Below are positions 1 to 9,119 of a stretch of 64,000 nucleotides of DNA, piece after piece. A program made the translations under genes and the position numbers. Origin of the DNA: Rhynchopus euleeides (lineage: Eukaryota > Euglenozoa > Diplonemea > Diplonemida > Diplonemidae); NCBI GenBank assembly GCA_963210315.1, contig OY723245.1, forward strand, positions 2,121,910 to 2,185,909, in the 5' to 3' direction. Numbering within the stretch: the first letter of the stretch is position 1; every line of letters begins with the position of its first letter. The notes below the pieces were generated by a model. The model had not been told where the DNA came from. It did no database searches and saw nothing but the letters and a program-made list of their open reading frames with translations.

Positions 1-198
1 GCGAAACGGAAAAATCGACGAGGTCGCAGCGTCAGGGCGTTCTGGGCTGGCTGGTGGTGGTTGGGACAAGACCGACGAGATTAGAAGCGGCACTGGTAGA
101 CGGGTTTTGAGGCCCCCCGCCCCCAGGTTCCCCCTGCCCACCTGGACGGACCCAAGTGCCTCACACCGGATCTCTCCCCACCCGGTGGTCCACCTGAC
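1..198 (+). mobile_element. 3' end of an R2-type non-LTR retrotransposon (fragment)
   Basis: The sequence is the reverse complement of 24064-24260, apparently without differences over almost 200 bp. That segment is the 3' untranslated region of the full-length retrotransposon at 24042-32430. The fragment enters from outside the window, is cut by the hAT element at 199, and resumes at 1173 as CACCTGACGGATACGTG followed by nine A (1190-1198). The oligo-A end matches the 3' end of the full-length copy. The near identity suggests recent activity. Whether this copy is 5'-truncated cannot be seen here. Confidence 0.8.
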
Positions 199-1172
199 CA
201 GGGGATAAGATAGGTCTGGTTTTCCGGTTTTCAAAACCAGGGTTTCCCGGTTCCCGGTTTTCTGGGAAAAAAAAAAAGGTCGGTCTCATTTTTGGCGGTT
301 TTTCTTGTGACTTTGGGACAGTAAAACAGTCAGAAAAAACGCCATAAAAAAATAGAAAGTGACCCCATCGTGATCCGCACAGAGCTCAAATAGTCCAAAG
401 AAGGCAGAGAAGCGGAGAAGAAAAATGGACCTAGCGGATGGCCCGGTGGGTGGTGACCTCGTCATGCAGGTCTCTTCTGTTTTGAAGGTGCACACATGGT
501 GGACTCCAGCCACCATGTCTAAGAGGGAGTCTAAGACTGCAGTCTGGAGGGCTGAGACGAGAACACGAACGACTTTCAAGCAGTCTTGAAGGTCGCCAAG
601 CCTATTGGGGGCAACTAACAGATGAGATTTGTTTGTTGCCTGTCGTCACAGCTAGGTGCCCATCTCCTCGATAACGGAATGTGTGCAGAGATCTCGTGGA
701 CCCTTTGGCCATTCTGTCGTGCACCCACTCCACCCACAACGCACACCTGTCACGAGTGGTCGCTCCCCCGTCCTCCTCCACCCTGAAGGTTGAACCCTCA
801 AGGACCAGTGATCTCCTGCTGGCCGGGCTGCGATACAGCGAAGCCTTCCTACTTACAAGCGAATCCAGACTGTAGTGAACAGATGTTCACTACCGTGGCC
901 TCCGGCGGCTGGGGGGCTCCGCCCCCCAGACCCCCCTGTGTAAAAGCATTGCACCAGACCGGTTTTTTGGTCGAGAGTCCAAACTTTCAAAGCAGCTGCT
1001 GCGCCTGCCCCACCAAGCAGCCTCAGTACGACAGGACGCGCGCAGGCACCGGGCCTTCTCAGACTCTGGGAGGGTTTGCGCGGGTCGCGCGCGCCGAAGG
1101 CGCGCGCGAAAAATTTTCAAAACCAGAAAAACCGGAAAACGGTGCCAGAAAAAAAGTCTATCTTATACCCTG
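199..1172. mobile_element. Non-autonomous hAT-type element, 974 bp
   Basis: Terminal inverted repeats begin CAGGGGATAAGATAG on the left and, read inward from the right, CAGGGTATAAGATAG. The element is flanked by a perfect 8-bp direct repeat CACCTGAC (191-198 and 1173-1180). CAGGG-type ends plus an 8-bp target duplication are the signature of hAT elements. Subterminal sequence is rich in GGTTTT/CCGGTTTT motifs on both sides. There is no transposase ORF inside, so it must have been mobilised in trans. The 60-bp GC-rich module at 881-940 lies within it. The insertion split the retrotransposon tail at 198/1173. Confidence 0.88.
881..940 (+). repeat. Dispersed 60-bp GC-rich module, copy 1
   Basis: This is one of four near-identical copies in the window (also 2931-2990, 3144-3202 and, inverted, 23306-23362). 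The core GGGGGGCTCCGCCCCCC is self-complementary and preceded by GTTCACTACCGTGGCC. This copy sits inside the hAT element. Confidence 0.8.
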
Positions 1173-1198
1173 CACCTGACGGATACGTGAAAAAAAAA

Positions 1199-1832
1199 TG
1201 TCTCTTTTTTCGCACGGCCAACAAACAGTGAATTTGAGGGTGAAAAAATGGCAGATTTTCGAAAGCAAAAATTTTTGGGTGCCGGGGCTCCCCAAAAAGT
1301 CATCCGAAGATGGCGTTATTGGAAAGAACGAGTCAAATTGCATCGACGAAAAAAAAAGCTCGGCCAAAAAGACTGAGAATGAAGCCACTGAATGGGCAAG
1401 GCGGGTTTTGCCTATGTTCAGTGCCTATTTTCCCTTTGAAACCGTGGGAAAACAGCCAAAAGGGGGTTATTTCCTCAATCACTCGCAGGAAGTCTGTCTC
1501 AGACGGCTGCAAGAGCAACTGTTGTGCTTCGCAGCAGTGCTGAACCAGAGAGAGTATTCGCAGAGATGTTGCCATGCGCTCGCTCCACTACCACGTGATG
1601 TCGCCACCGAGAGCCAGTGTCCGTCTACCCTCTCCTCGGAGTTCTCGACCAGATGTCGCCGCAGAGAGGACAGCACCCCTCGTCTCGTATTATTGCAGAC
1701 TACTCGGTGCTGCAACTGCGCAGAAGAGAGAAGCGCCTCGAATATGTTCTCCCCAAGTAGATCAGACACTCTTCTAGTAGAGCTTGGCTCAATCTGGGCA
1801 TGGCCCAAGGCCAGGATAAGATATCACCCATA
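1199..1832. other. Intergenic, no supported gene
   Basis: A-rich then mixed sequence between the retrotransposon tail and a MITE. A 258-codon open frame crosses it, but its composition looks random, it has no recognisable motif and it runs on into the MITE. I see no RNA gene or repeat of known type here. Confidence 0.5.
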
Positions 1833-2208
1833 CCTGGGACCCCCCGTGTATAAGTCCCCCTCCCTTGCCCCCGTGTTTAAGCCCCCCCTGGGGGTCTGGC
1901 AGGGGGGGGACTTAAACACAGATGGACCTAAACACGGGGGTGGGCTGGTCTGGAGAGTCATCAGGTGGCTGTGAGGCCACCTGGTGCCCTCCAGGTGCTG
2001 TCAGAGTCGAAAAGTGGGGTGCCAAAAGTCCATCCGGACCAGAACCACCCCCCTACGACGGAAGCGGAAGAGGTCTTCTTGGTCTCCACCGTGCCACCCC
2101 CGTGTTCAAGCCCCCCCCCTGTGTTTAGGTCCGCCCCCCCCGTGTTGAAGTCCCCCCCGGCCGAAAATCGTCCCCAAGGGGGGGGACTTAAACACGGGGG
2201 TTCCCAGG
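1833..2208. mobile_element. MITE, CCTGGGACCCCC-ended, copy 1 (376 bp)
   Basis: Inverted ends CCTGGGACCCCCCGTGT are flanked by TA on both sides (1831-1832 and 2209-2210), giving a TA target duplication. Internally the word GTGTTTAAGTCCCCCC recurs several times in both orientations, so the ends are arrays of one short motif. A second copy lies at 5627-5987 with the same internal sequence. No coding capacity. Confidence 0.82.
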
Positions 2209-2601
2209 TACATTTGACAGGCGAGGAATTGACAATCGGGCACTCCCTTGCCTTCAGTTGACACGTGCACCACATCGGGGTGTATCTGGGCGGGTCTTGA
2301 TTCCTTGGAAAGATTCTCGAGTCCCCTTTACCGGATGGCCAGGGTCGGGCACAAAGACCCCCGGCAAAGTATGCCAGACCTTGTTGAGGTGTGCACGGAA
2401 TGCCAAGGGCCCAGAATACTGTTTTCGCCTGAAAACCCCGACCTGGGCCAGATTCTCAGGGGTGACGGCGGGCAACCGACAGACAGATATCTCGTCAATT
2501 TTTGTTGTCTTGAAAAGAACTGTCCAAACCCTTTTCATGGTGCCCAGGGTTTGCCAAAAAGACAAAAATGCGTGCTAACAAAATGTGAACCGAAAGTGTA
2601 G
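2209..2601. other. Intergenic, no supported gene
   Basis: Overlapping open frames on both strands are shadows of one another. No domain, repeat or RNA feature was recognised. Confidence 0.45.
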
Positions 2602-2930
2602 GCGCAATATATTGCGCCTTGGGACTTAAAGGGTTAAAATATTTTTTGGCAAAAATATTTTTGAAAATATTTTTTGAAAGTTGCAAACAGGGCTGTTCCT
2701 AACTGGGGGGCTTGTTCCCCACTTTCAGGATTCTGAACTTTTTTTCTAAGAATTTTTGTAAGGGACCAAAAACTTTTTTTCTAAGAATTTTGTTAGGGGA
2801 ATTTTTTTCTAAGGTTGTTTCGCAGAGGAAAAAACCTTTTCTCATTTTTTCCCAGTCGACACGGCGCGCACAGGGATGGAAGGGAAGTCTGTCCCCCGTG
2901 CAGTTCGCCTTGCTGGCCAACTGGAGAGAC

Positions 2931-2990
2931 AGACGTTCACTACCGTGGCCTCCGGCGGCTGGGGGGCTCCGCCCCCCAGACCCCCCTGTG
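2931..2990 (+). repeat. Dispersed 60-bp GC-rich module, copy 2
   Basis: Nearly identical to 881-940 over the whole 60 bp (GACGTTCACTACCGTGGCC then the self-complementary GGGGGGCTCCGCCCCCC). Confidence 0.8.
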
Positions 2991-3143
2991 GCGTCTGTCT
3001 CGTACTCGAGTCCTTCGAATCCTATCAGGTCGGGGTCCAACCATTCCAGTCGCCTCAGGAGGACGCAGCCAACTCGCACAGAATCTGTACACCCACACGG
3101 ACAGATGTTCGCTACCAGAATCAATCTGTACGCCCACACGAAC

Positions 3144-3202
3144 AGATGTTCGCGACCGTGGCCTCCGGCGGCTGGGGGGCTCCGCCCCCCAGACCCCCCA
3201 TG
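3144..3202 (+). repeat. Dispersed 60-bp GC-rich module, copy 3
   Basis: Same module as 881-940. It is preceded by a GAACAGATGTTC palindrome that also occurs a few dozen bases upstream in a tandem-like arrangement. Confidence 0.78.
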
Positions 3203-4186
3203 TAGCGTTTGCCCGCCCATCTCACTTCCCCGGGTACAGTGCAGCGTAGGAGGTCAGCGCCGCATCCATGAAGCGCTTCTTCGAAGCCTGGTTGACATCG
3301 GACAGGAGGTCGGACTTCCCCACCTGGGAGATGCACTCGCCGCGTTCGCGACATGCGTGACACGCGGCACACTACCTGAAACGTGAGTGTGCCTTGCTAA
3401 CACGGGCATTTCAACGGTCTGCCGGCGACCGTTCCCCAAACCAGTAAACCAGCAGTTTTGGAAAATCGGAGAGGTCACCCTACTGCGCTGAATATGGTCC
3501 GCACCACAGCAAGAATCCCCGGGAGCTTTTGGGCTTTCAGACCTGAAGGACCAGCAGGTGGGTGGTGAGTGGCAGCTTTGTAACTGTCCTTCAGCTGCTG
3601 GCATGTCCAGTCCTGCGAGAGTGCCAAGGTGTATTGAGTACCTGCGGAGCACAACCCCCGATGAGAACGAGCGCCAGGTGATCCTCATTCATTTTCAGCT
3701 GTAACGCGCATGAGGGGCAGTCTCTGCCGCATGCATCTCTCAAGAACTGGGCACACTCTAGAGCTGTCACATGATGACGCGGAGAGAAACCATAGAAAAA
3801 GTCCCGCCTGACGGGCACGCGCCTGGAAACTGTGGGGGGGCGAGCAAAAAATCCCTTGTAAAAATTCTTAGAAAAAACCTGGTTCCCCGACCCAAAAAAC
3901 CTGGAAAAAGGGCTCGTTCCCCGCCCAGGCCTGGTTGCAAACATAAAAAAATATTCTGGAATATTCTGGCCCAAAACATATGTTTGGGGCACTATGCCTA
4001 GGGGGGGTCATAAGCCCCCCTAAAAACGTACGAAAACCAAAATTTTCAACATACCATCAGAACCGCCCTAATACCTGATCTGACCCGAAAATCCGACCCA
4101 TACCCCCCCGGAAACTGTCTGGGGCCCACTTGTGACACCTGATACGCACTTTTGTGATGATTTTTTGGGGTCCTAAAAAATGTACC

Positions 4187-5388
4187 TCAGTTTCGTACCT
4201 TGCCTTTGTACCTGAACCACTCCCGACCGCATTCTTTCGTTCTTTGCCTTTTCTGCGGTGGTTCTGGCTCAGGTGGCACGCATGTTGCCTTCCCCAGTGC
4301 CTCGGCAAGGTCTTTCTTGACCTGATTAGTGGGAATGTTGTGTTGTTGCGTCAGCAGAATGAGTTCAGCCACCTTCTGGGTGTAGTACTTCGATCGCATA
4401 TGGGTCATTGTGAGTACTTCGTACGCCTGGGAGGCTGCATCGGCATTAGTAGGCAGCGTTGTAGATGCTTTTGCTTCGTCGATCTTAGCCTGTGAAGGCA
4501 CGATTGGGATATTGTACGCCCTGAGAGCCGAAGTGGTTATGATTGTGCTGTGTAATTTGCGCCCCGCAGGATATGCACACCACGCAGTCTCGACAACACG
4601 TATGAGAGTGTACCATGTGGGGACTCAACAAGGTCATTGGATCGGCATCTGCCTGCCGACTCAGCCCCCACACAGTGCGACCGCAAGGTCGCCAGGGATG
4701 TCTCAACGCCAGGGGAATACCCTCCCCTGGCGTTGTACAACCCTACTCTCAACCCTCGGGTCCTCTCCTGGAGGCGGTGGTGGCGGGCCCGCAACGCTTC
4801 GTACTTCCGGTACAGACTGAGGTAGTCTGCCCGGCTGACCCGCTCATTGCTTCCTAGATCATCTGCTGCTCTGGAGCTGCCATCACTCTCACTGCCCACA
4901 TCAGTTGGTGTGGGGGTAGGAGCAGGAGGAGTGGGAGGAGTAGGAGTGCAGGTGACATCTTTCTTGGCTAGCAAGGAACGCCGCTTTTCCCGCACGTGCG
5001 TGCAGTTGATGCACCACTGCATATATCTGTCGTCACCACGTCCCACTCGCTCTCCTATGTACCCAGCCCGACGGAGCGCCCGAAATAATGTCGCCTCACC
5101 GATGTCGTGTGCCGTTTTCTTTTTACGCAGGTCTGCCACAACGCTCTCTGCCGAGACCCCGCACATCTCCCGTTTGGCGAGCGTCTTTCGAGCAAGGTAC
5201 TCCTCTGCAGCAGCATCTGACACCTCTGCGAGGCCCTGGGCACGCGGCATGTGTTGCTCGGCGTGCTGAGTGAGCGTAGTGACACCCTTCCCTTGCAAAG
5301 AACGAAATAATGCGGTCGGGAGTGGTTCAGGTACAAAGGCAAGGTACGAAACTGAGGTACATTTTTTAGGATCCCAAAAAATCATCAC
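4187..5388 (-). CDS. Element H-encoded protein of unknown family, probably spliced
   Basis: An open frame on the minus strand runs from 5388 to 4537, followed by a second one (4501-4187). Joining them probably uses a donor near 4600 (CATAC/GTGTTG) and an acceptor at TTCACAG near 4492. The first ATG downstream of the right inverted repeat is at 5250. The N-terminal part contains a helix-turn-helix-like stretch (KKKTAHDIGEATLFRALRRA) and two cysteines in CINC spacing. A proline/threonine linker follows, then a coiled-coil-like segment (YLSLYRKYEALRARHHRLQE). The C-terminal exon ends with a basic PPQKRQR motif that could be a nuclear signal. Both ends of the frame read into the terminal repeats. 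A DNA-binding transposition protein is plausible from context only; no catalytic DDE/D motif was seen. Confidence 0.42.
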
Positions 5389-5626
5389 AAAAGTGCGTAT
5401 CAGGTGTCACAAGTGGGCCCCAGACAGTTTCCGGGGGGGGTATGGGTCGGATTTTCGGGTCAGATCAGGTATTAGGGCGGCTCTGATGGTATGTCGAAAA
5501 TTTTAGTTTTGTACGGGCTTACACGGTGGGATCTTGTAAATTTTACATGTATAACTACAAGTATATACATGTATTATACATGTATAATACTTGCATGTCA
5601 ACTATTATACATGTATAATACATGTA

Positions 5627-5987
5627 CCTGGGACCCCCCGTGTTTAAGTCCCCCCCCTGGAGGCGATTTTCGGCCGGGGGGGACTTAAACACGGGGGGGG
5701 CGGACCTAAACACAGGGGGGGCTTAAACACGGGGGTGGCACAGTGGAGACCAAGACCTCTTCCTCTGCTGTCGTAGGGGGGTAATTCCGGTCCGGATGGA
5801 CTTTTGGCACCCCACTTTTCGACTCTGACAGCACCTGGAGGGCCTAGGGGCCACCTGATGACCCTCCAGACCAGCCCACCCCCGTGTTTAGGTCCACCTG
5901 TGTTTAAGTCCCCCCCCTGCCAGACCCCCAGGGGGGGACTTAAACACGGGGGTAAGGGGGGGGGACTTATACACGGGGGGTCCCAGG
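5627..5987. mobile_element. MITE, CCTGGGACCCCC-ended, copy 2 (361 bp)
   Basis: Same family as 1833-2208, here inverted internally. TA flanks at 5625-5626 and 5988-5989. The right TA is shared with the next MITE, which starts at 5990. Confidence 0.82.
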
Positions 5988-5989
5988 TA

Positions 5990-6334
5990 CCGTATACGTA
6001 AATATTTTGGAACGTAAATATTATGGAACGTAATTATTATGGAACGTAAATATTATGGAACGCTGGTGGGTTGGCGTTCCAGATTTTTTTCGTTCCATAA
6101 TATTTACAGGGCTTTCTGCGACTCGGGGACTTGGACCAGGTGATCGGACGGCATACAGAGTCCCTGACGGGACCTACTCGTGCACTTTTCGTGCGATTCC
6201 TGAGGCAAACCATCCTCACCACCGAGTCCCCAACTGGCCCTGTAAATATTTTGGAACGTAAATATTATGGAACGGACCGGGCAAAAATGGGCCCGTTCCA
6301 TAATATTTACGTTCCATAATATTTACGTATACGG
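5990..6334. mobile_element. CCGTATACG MITE, copy 1 (345 bp)
   Basis: Ends CCGTATACG and inverse, TA on both sides (5988-5989, 6335-6336). The ends are arrays of a 16-bp iteron GTAAATATTATGGAAC in inverted orientation. The 130-bp core is itself an imperfect hairpin (GGACGGC...GCCGTCC, GTCCCGTCAGGGAC). Members are either 345 or 329 bp, exactly one iteron apart. Confidence 0.87.
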
Positions 6335-6412
6335 TATATGCCTGAAATATACATGTAAAATACATGTATATCAAGTAAAAATACAAGTATAATACTTGCA
6401 TGTCAACTATTA

Positions 6413-6741
6413 CCGTATACGTAAATATTATGGAACGTAAATATTATGGAACGGGCCCATTTTTGGCCGGTCCGTTCCATAATATTTACGTTCCATAATA
6501 TTTACAGGGCCAGTTGGGGACTCGGTGGTGAGGACGGCTTGCGTCAGGAATCGCGCGAAAAGTGCACGAGTAGGTCCCGTCAGGGACTCTGTATGCCGTC
6601 CGATCACCTGGTCCAAGTCCCCGAGTCGCAGAAAGCCCTGTAAATATTATGGAACGAAAAAAATCTGGAACGCCAACCCGCCAGCGTTCCAAAATATTTA
6701 CGTTCCATAATATTTACGTTCCAAAATATTTACGTATACGG
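6413..6741. mobile_element. CCGTATACG MITE, copy 2 (329 bp)
   Basis: TA flanks at 6411-6412 and 6742-6743. Orientation opposite to copy 1, one 16-bp iteron fewer. The core is almost identical to the other copies. Confidence 0.87.
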
Positions 6742-6766
6742 TATACATGTATTTTTACTTGATATA

Positions 6767-7111
6767 CCGTATACGTAAATATTATGGAACGTAAATATTA
6801 TGGAACGGGCCCATTTTTGGCCGGTCCGTTCCATAATATTTACGTTCCATAATATTTACAGGGCCAGTTGGGGACTCGGTGGTGAGGACGGCTTGCGTCA
6901 GGAATCGCGCGAAAAGTGCACGAGTAGGTCCCGTCAGGGACTCTGTATGCCGTCCGATCACCTGGTCCAAGTCCCCGAGTCGCAGAAAGCCCTGTAAATA
7001 TTATGGAACGAAAAAAATCTGGAACGCCAACCCACCAGCGTTCCAAAATATTTACGTTCCATAATATTTACGTTCCATAATATTTACGTTCCAAAATATT
7101 TACGTATACGG
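6767..7111. mobile_element. CCGTATACG MITE, copy 3 (345 bp)
   Basis: TA flanks at 6765-6766 and 7112-7113. Nearly identical to copy 2 apart from one additional iteron. Confidence 0.87.
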
Positions 7112-7375
7112 TACATGTATTTTACATGTATATTTCAGGCATATACATGTATTATACATGTATAATAGTTGACATGCAAGTATTATACATGTATAATACA
7201 TGTATTATACTTGTAGTTATACATGTAAAATTTACAAGATCCCACCGTGTATGACCCCCCCTACCCCCCCCCCCCCCCCCAACCCCCGTTCATCCCATCA
7301 ACCTCACCACACACACCCTCCAGTGGGCTCTGTCTTGCAGGCTTGCGGTGGGATATCCCACACCTAACTCAGACG

Positions 7376-7840
7376 ATGCCTCGATCAGTCAAGCCACCCA
7401 CGTCGGGTGGTGGCAAAAAAGCGATGATGCGGAAGCGCACTGTCTTCAGGCGGCGGAGGCGGGGGACTGGGACCCCTATTCATAAGCTCGGGATCCAGCG
7501 CGTCCAGGCACGCTCAGTCAGCGCCCAGTTTGGGCCGGGGAAGAAAGGGAGACGCCCAGGTGTCAGATTGTCGGGCAAAGCGATTGCAGTGATTAGTAAT
7601 GTGCTGCAGTACCTCACGAGGAAGCTGGCTGCATCAATTCGGTTGGCCTTGATGCACACGGGGAATAAAACCGCTAGTTCACAGCACGCGAAGGCGGCGT
7701 TCATAGCGTTGGCTGGCAATGGGAGTTTAGGTCTTCATGCATTGTCTGCGGCGGAGGCCGCGTCAACGCATTTCAAAAAGTCTTGTGCAGCAGACAAACC
7801 TCCGCAGAAGCTCAAGAAGAAGCTCAGTCCTAAAAAATGA
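7376..7840 (+). CDS. Divergent histone H2B-like protein, 154 aa
   Basis: A small, very basic protein that I align by eye to the histone fold of H2B. Residues 1-60 form a lysine/arginine-rich tail (RRRRRGTGTP). Residues 62-84 (GVRLSGKAIAVISNVLQYLT) parallel the GISSKAM.IMNSFV helix region of H2B. The stretch around residues 96-110 (NKTASSQHAKAAFIAL) parallels the RSTITSREIQTAVRL segment. Residues 116-136 (GSLGLHALSAAEAASTHFKKS) parallel the PGELAKHAVSEGTKAVTKY C-terminal helix. The tail ends in KLKKKLSPKK. The ATG at 7376 is the first one giving a histone-like start; a TCTTGCAG acceptor-like site lies at 7333-7340. It is far too divergent to be the canonical H2B. It could be a variant histone, an expressed retrocopy or an element-borne gene, as it lies just beyond the right end of element H. 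Confidence 0.6.
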   Translation: MPRSVKPPTSGGGKKAMMRKRTVFRRRRRGTGTPIHKLGIQRVQARSVSAQFGPGKKGRRPGVRLSGKAIAVISNVLQYLTRKLAASIRLALMHTGNKTASSQHAKAAFIALAGNGSLGLHALSAAEAASTHFKKSCAADKPPQKLKKKLSPKK

Positions 7841-8954
7841 CATGGATAGTGTGCAGCCGGTGGTTGTGTGAAGGGGGGGGGGGTCTCGTGTATCCCCCCC
7901 CCTTGCGTGCGCAATGTGGGGTGGAGATTCGCATCTATATCAGCGTGTGCTCAGTGCGGCTACCATCCACAACGGACGGGGGTGTTCCAAGACCAGTTTC
8001 CCCTCCCTTCGTCAATTGTTGAACCTTTCACGGCGCGTGTGGCAGAAGTGGCACAAGCAGGCTGGGTCTTGAGGAACTGCAGGCCTGAAGCCTTCGGTGC
8101 CTGTGCACCTCACTTGCAATGCCAACATTCAGCAGGAGTGGATGTGCATTTGCAAGACAATCACAGTGACAAATTCGTCGTCAGGGTGTCAAGTTTGCCA
8201 CTGCTGTACTGAGTGCCCATCAGAGGACAGACAAAACAGTCACAGGTGTTGACACGGCGCAGAAGGCAAAACCCTCTTCCCTATTTTTGCTGGCGAAGTG
8301 AGGTGTCTGTACTGCTTGCGTGCTATCCACACTAGTTGCTGATCCAACGTGCCCCCACCCCCTTCCCTCTACCCCCAGCCCTGCAGTGCATGCAAAGAGA
8401 TGATCCGCGTTCGCTTCTTCGACACTGAGGGGCCAGGCCTTTGATGTGAAGAATGCGAACACAAAATAAAAAGCGGTCGTCCCACAACCCAGGGCTGTGT
8501 GTGTACGTTCATACCAAACGAAAAAAAACGCTCCAATTTCCCCCACCCCCACCCTCCCTCGACGGGGGGGAGTCAGCTCGTTATGTGCCGTACCTTTCTC
8601 TACTTCACCGCCCCCCTCTCTCGAACGGCAACCCTTACACCCCCACCCCCCCTGTCGCTTCCCCCCTCCCCTTCAACTTCGACCTCGGATACTTGCCTGC
8701 CTTGGTTGGGAGAGGTGTGGGCCTTTCGCAACAAGAACGCCACAGACCCCACGCCCCCCCCCCCCCCCCGGAGCCGGAGAGAAGAAGCGCGATAGATTTA
8801 TGTGGCAGTTTTCTCCCCACCCCTCTCCCCTCCCCTCCCCAGCCCGTTGTCGCAGATTTCTTTGCAGTTTGGGAAACGTGCACATGACGTCGCATGGCAT
8901 CTCCTGGGGGCCTTCGCTCAGAAAGGCAGAGAAGTGAGGAATGGTGAGCCGCCT
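7841..8954. other. Intergenic / possible upstream exon region of the receptor gene
   Basis: G- and C-run-rich sequence with a long pyrimidine-rich tract (about 8525-8850). Several acceptor-like sites follow at 8840-8867 (CCCCAG, TCGCAG, TTGCAG). No coding exon could be supported. The pyrimidine tract could be the end of an intron of the 9120-14873 gene or its promoter region. Confidence 0.4.
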
Positions 8955-9010
8955 CACAACACTGGCTGCAAAATGACACAGTTTGACACACAGTGGCACA
9001 GCGAGAAGGC
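8955..9010 (+). repeat. Short dispersed repeat shared with 45812-45868
   Basis: The words CTGGCTGCAAAATGACACAG and ACACAGTGGCACAG recur with few changes at about 45825-45868. Because this segment is repetitive and contains an in-frame ATG (8973), I prefer the downstream ATG at 9120 as the start of the receptor gene. Confidence 0.6.
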
Positions 9011-9119
9011 CTCCCCTGACTCCAAAAAAGGGCAAACATTGCGAGAAGGGAGACTTTGCCTTTTTGCATTCACTCTCGGCAACCAACCAAAACACCCCTC
9101 GATTGCAGATTGCAGCACG

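Larger units (their letters stand above)
2602..3990. mobile_element. Foldback/inverted-repeat element with degenerate interior
   Basis: The left arm (about 2602-2830) contains the perfect palindrome GGCGCAATATATTGCGCC, AT-rich iterons and TTCTAAGAATTTTTGTAAGG. The right arm (about 3838-3990) carries the reverse complement of the same blocks, including a shared GTTGCAAAC and TAAAAATTCTTAGAAAAA. The arms are imperfect and total roughly 200 bp. The interior has two copies of the GC-rich module but no convincing gene. The exact ends and a target duplication could not be fixed, because the right end abuts the element starting at 3997. Confidence 0.55.
5522..7249. mobile_element. Foldback element A (CACGGTGGGATCTTG ends), TA duplication
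   Basis: Ends CACGGTGGGATCTTGTAAAT and the exact inverse are flanked by TA (5520-5521, 7250-7251). Each arm of about 100 bp is made of the self-complementary word ACATGTAT and its variants, so the whole element can fold on itself. The interior holds four further insertions (5627-5987, 5990-6334, 6413-6741, 6767-7111). Two sister elements lie at 35924-37427 and 43388-48566. No gene inside. It sits a few bases from the right end of element H. Confidence 0.85.
3997..7264. mobile_element. TIR element H (CCTAGGGGGGGTC ends) carrying its own ORF
   Basis: The left arm 3997-4240 and right arm about 5285-5521 are inverted copies of about 240 bp (shared TGGGGCCCACTTGTGACACC and GAACCACTCCCGACCGCA words on opposite strands). 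The last bases of the right terminus are displaced to 7252-7264 (TGACCCCCCCTAC) by insertion of element A at 5522-7249. Rejoining the two parts regenerates the mirror of the left end, GGTCATAAGCC. The element encodes a minus-strand protein (4187-5388). Related termini occur at 34395-37440 and 50431-51584. The left neighbour reads GCACTATG and the right flank is a long C run. Confidence 0.78.
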
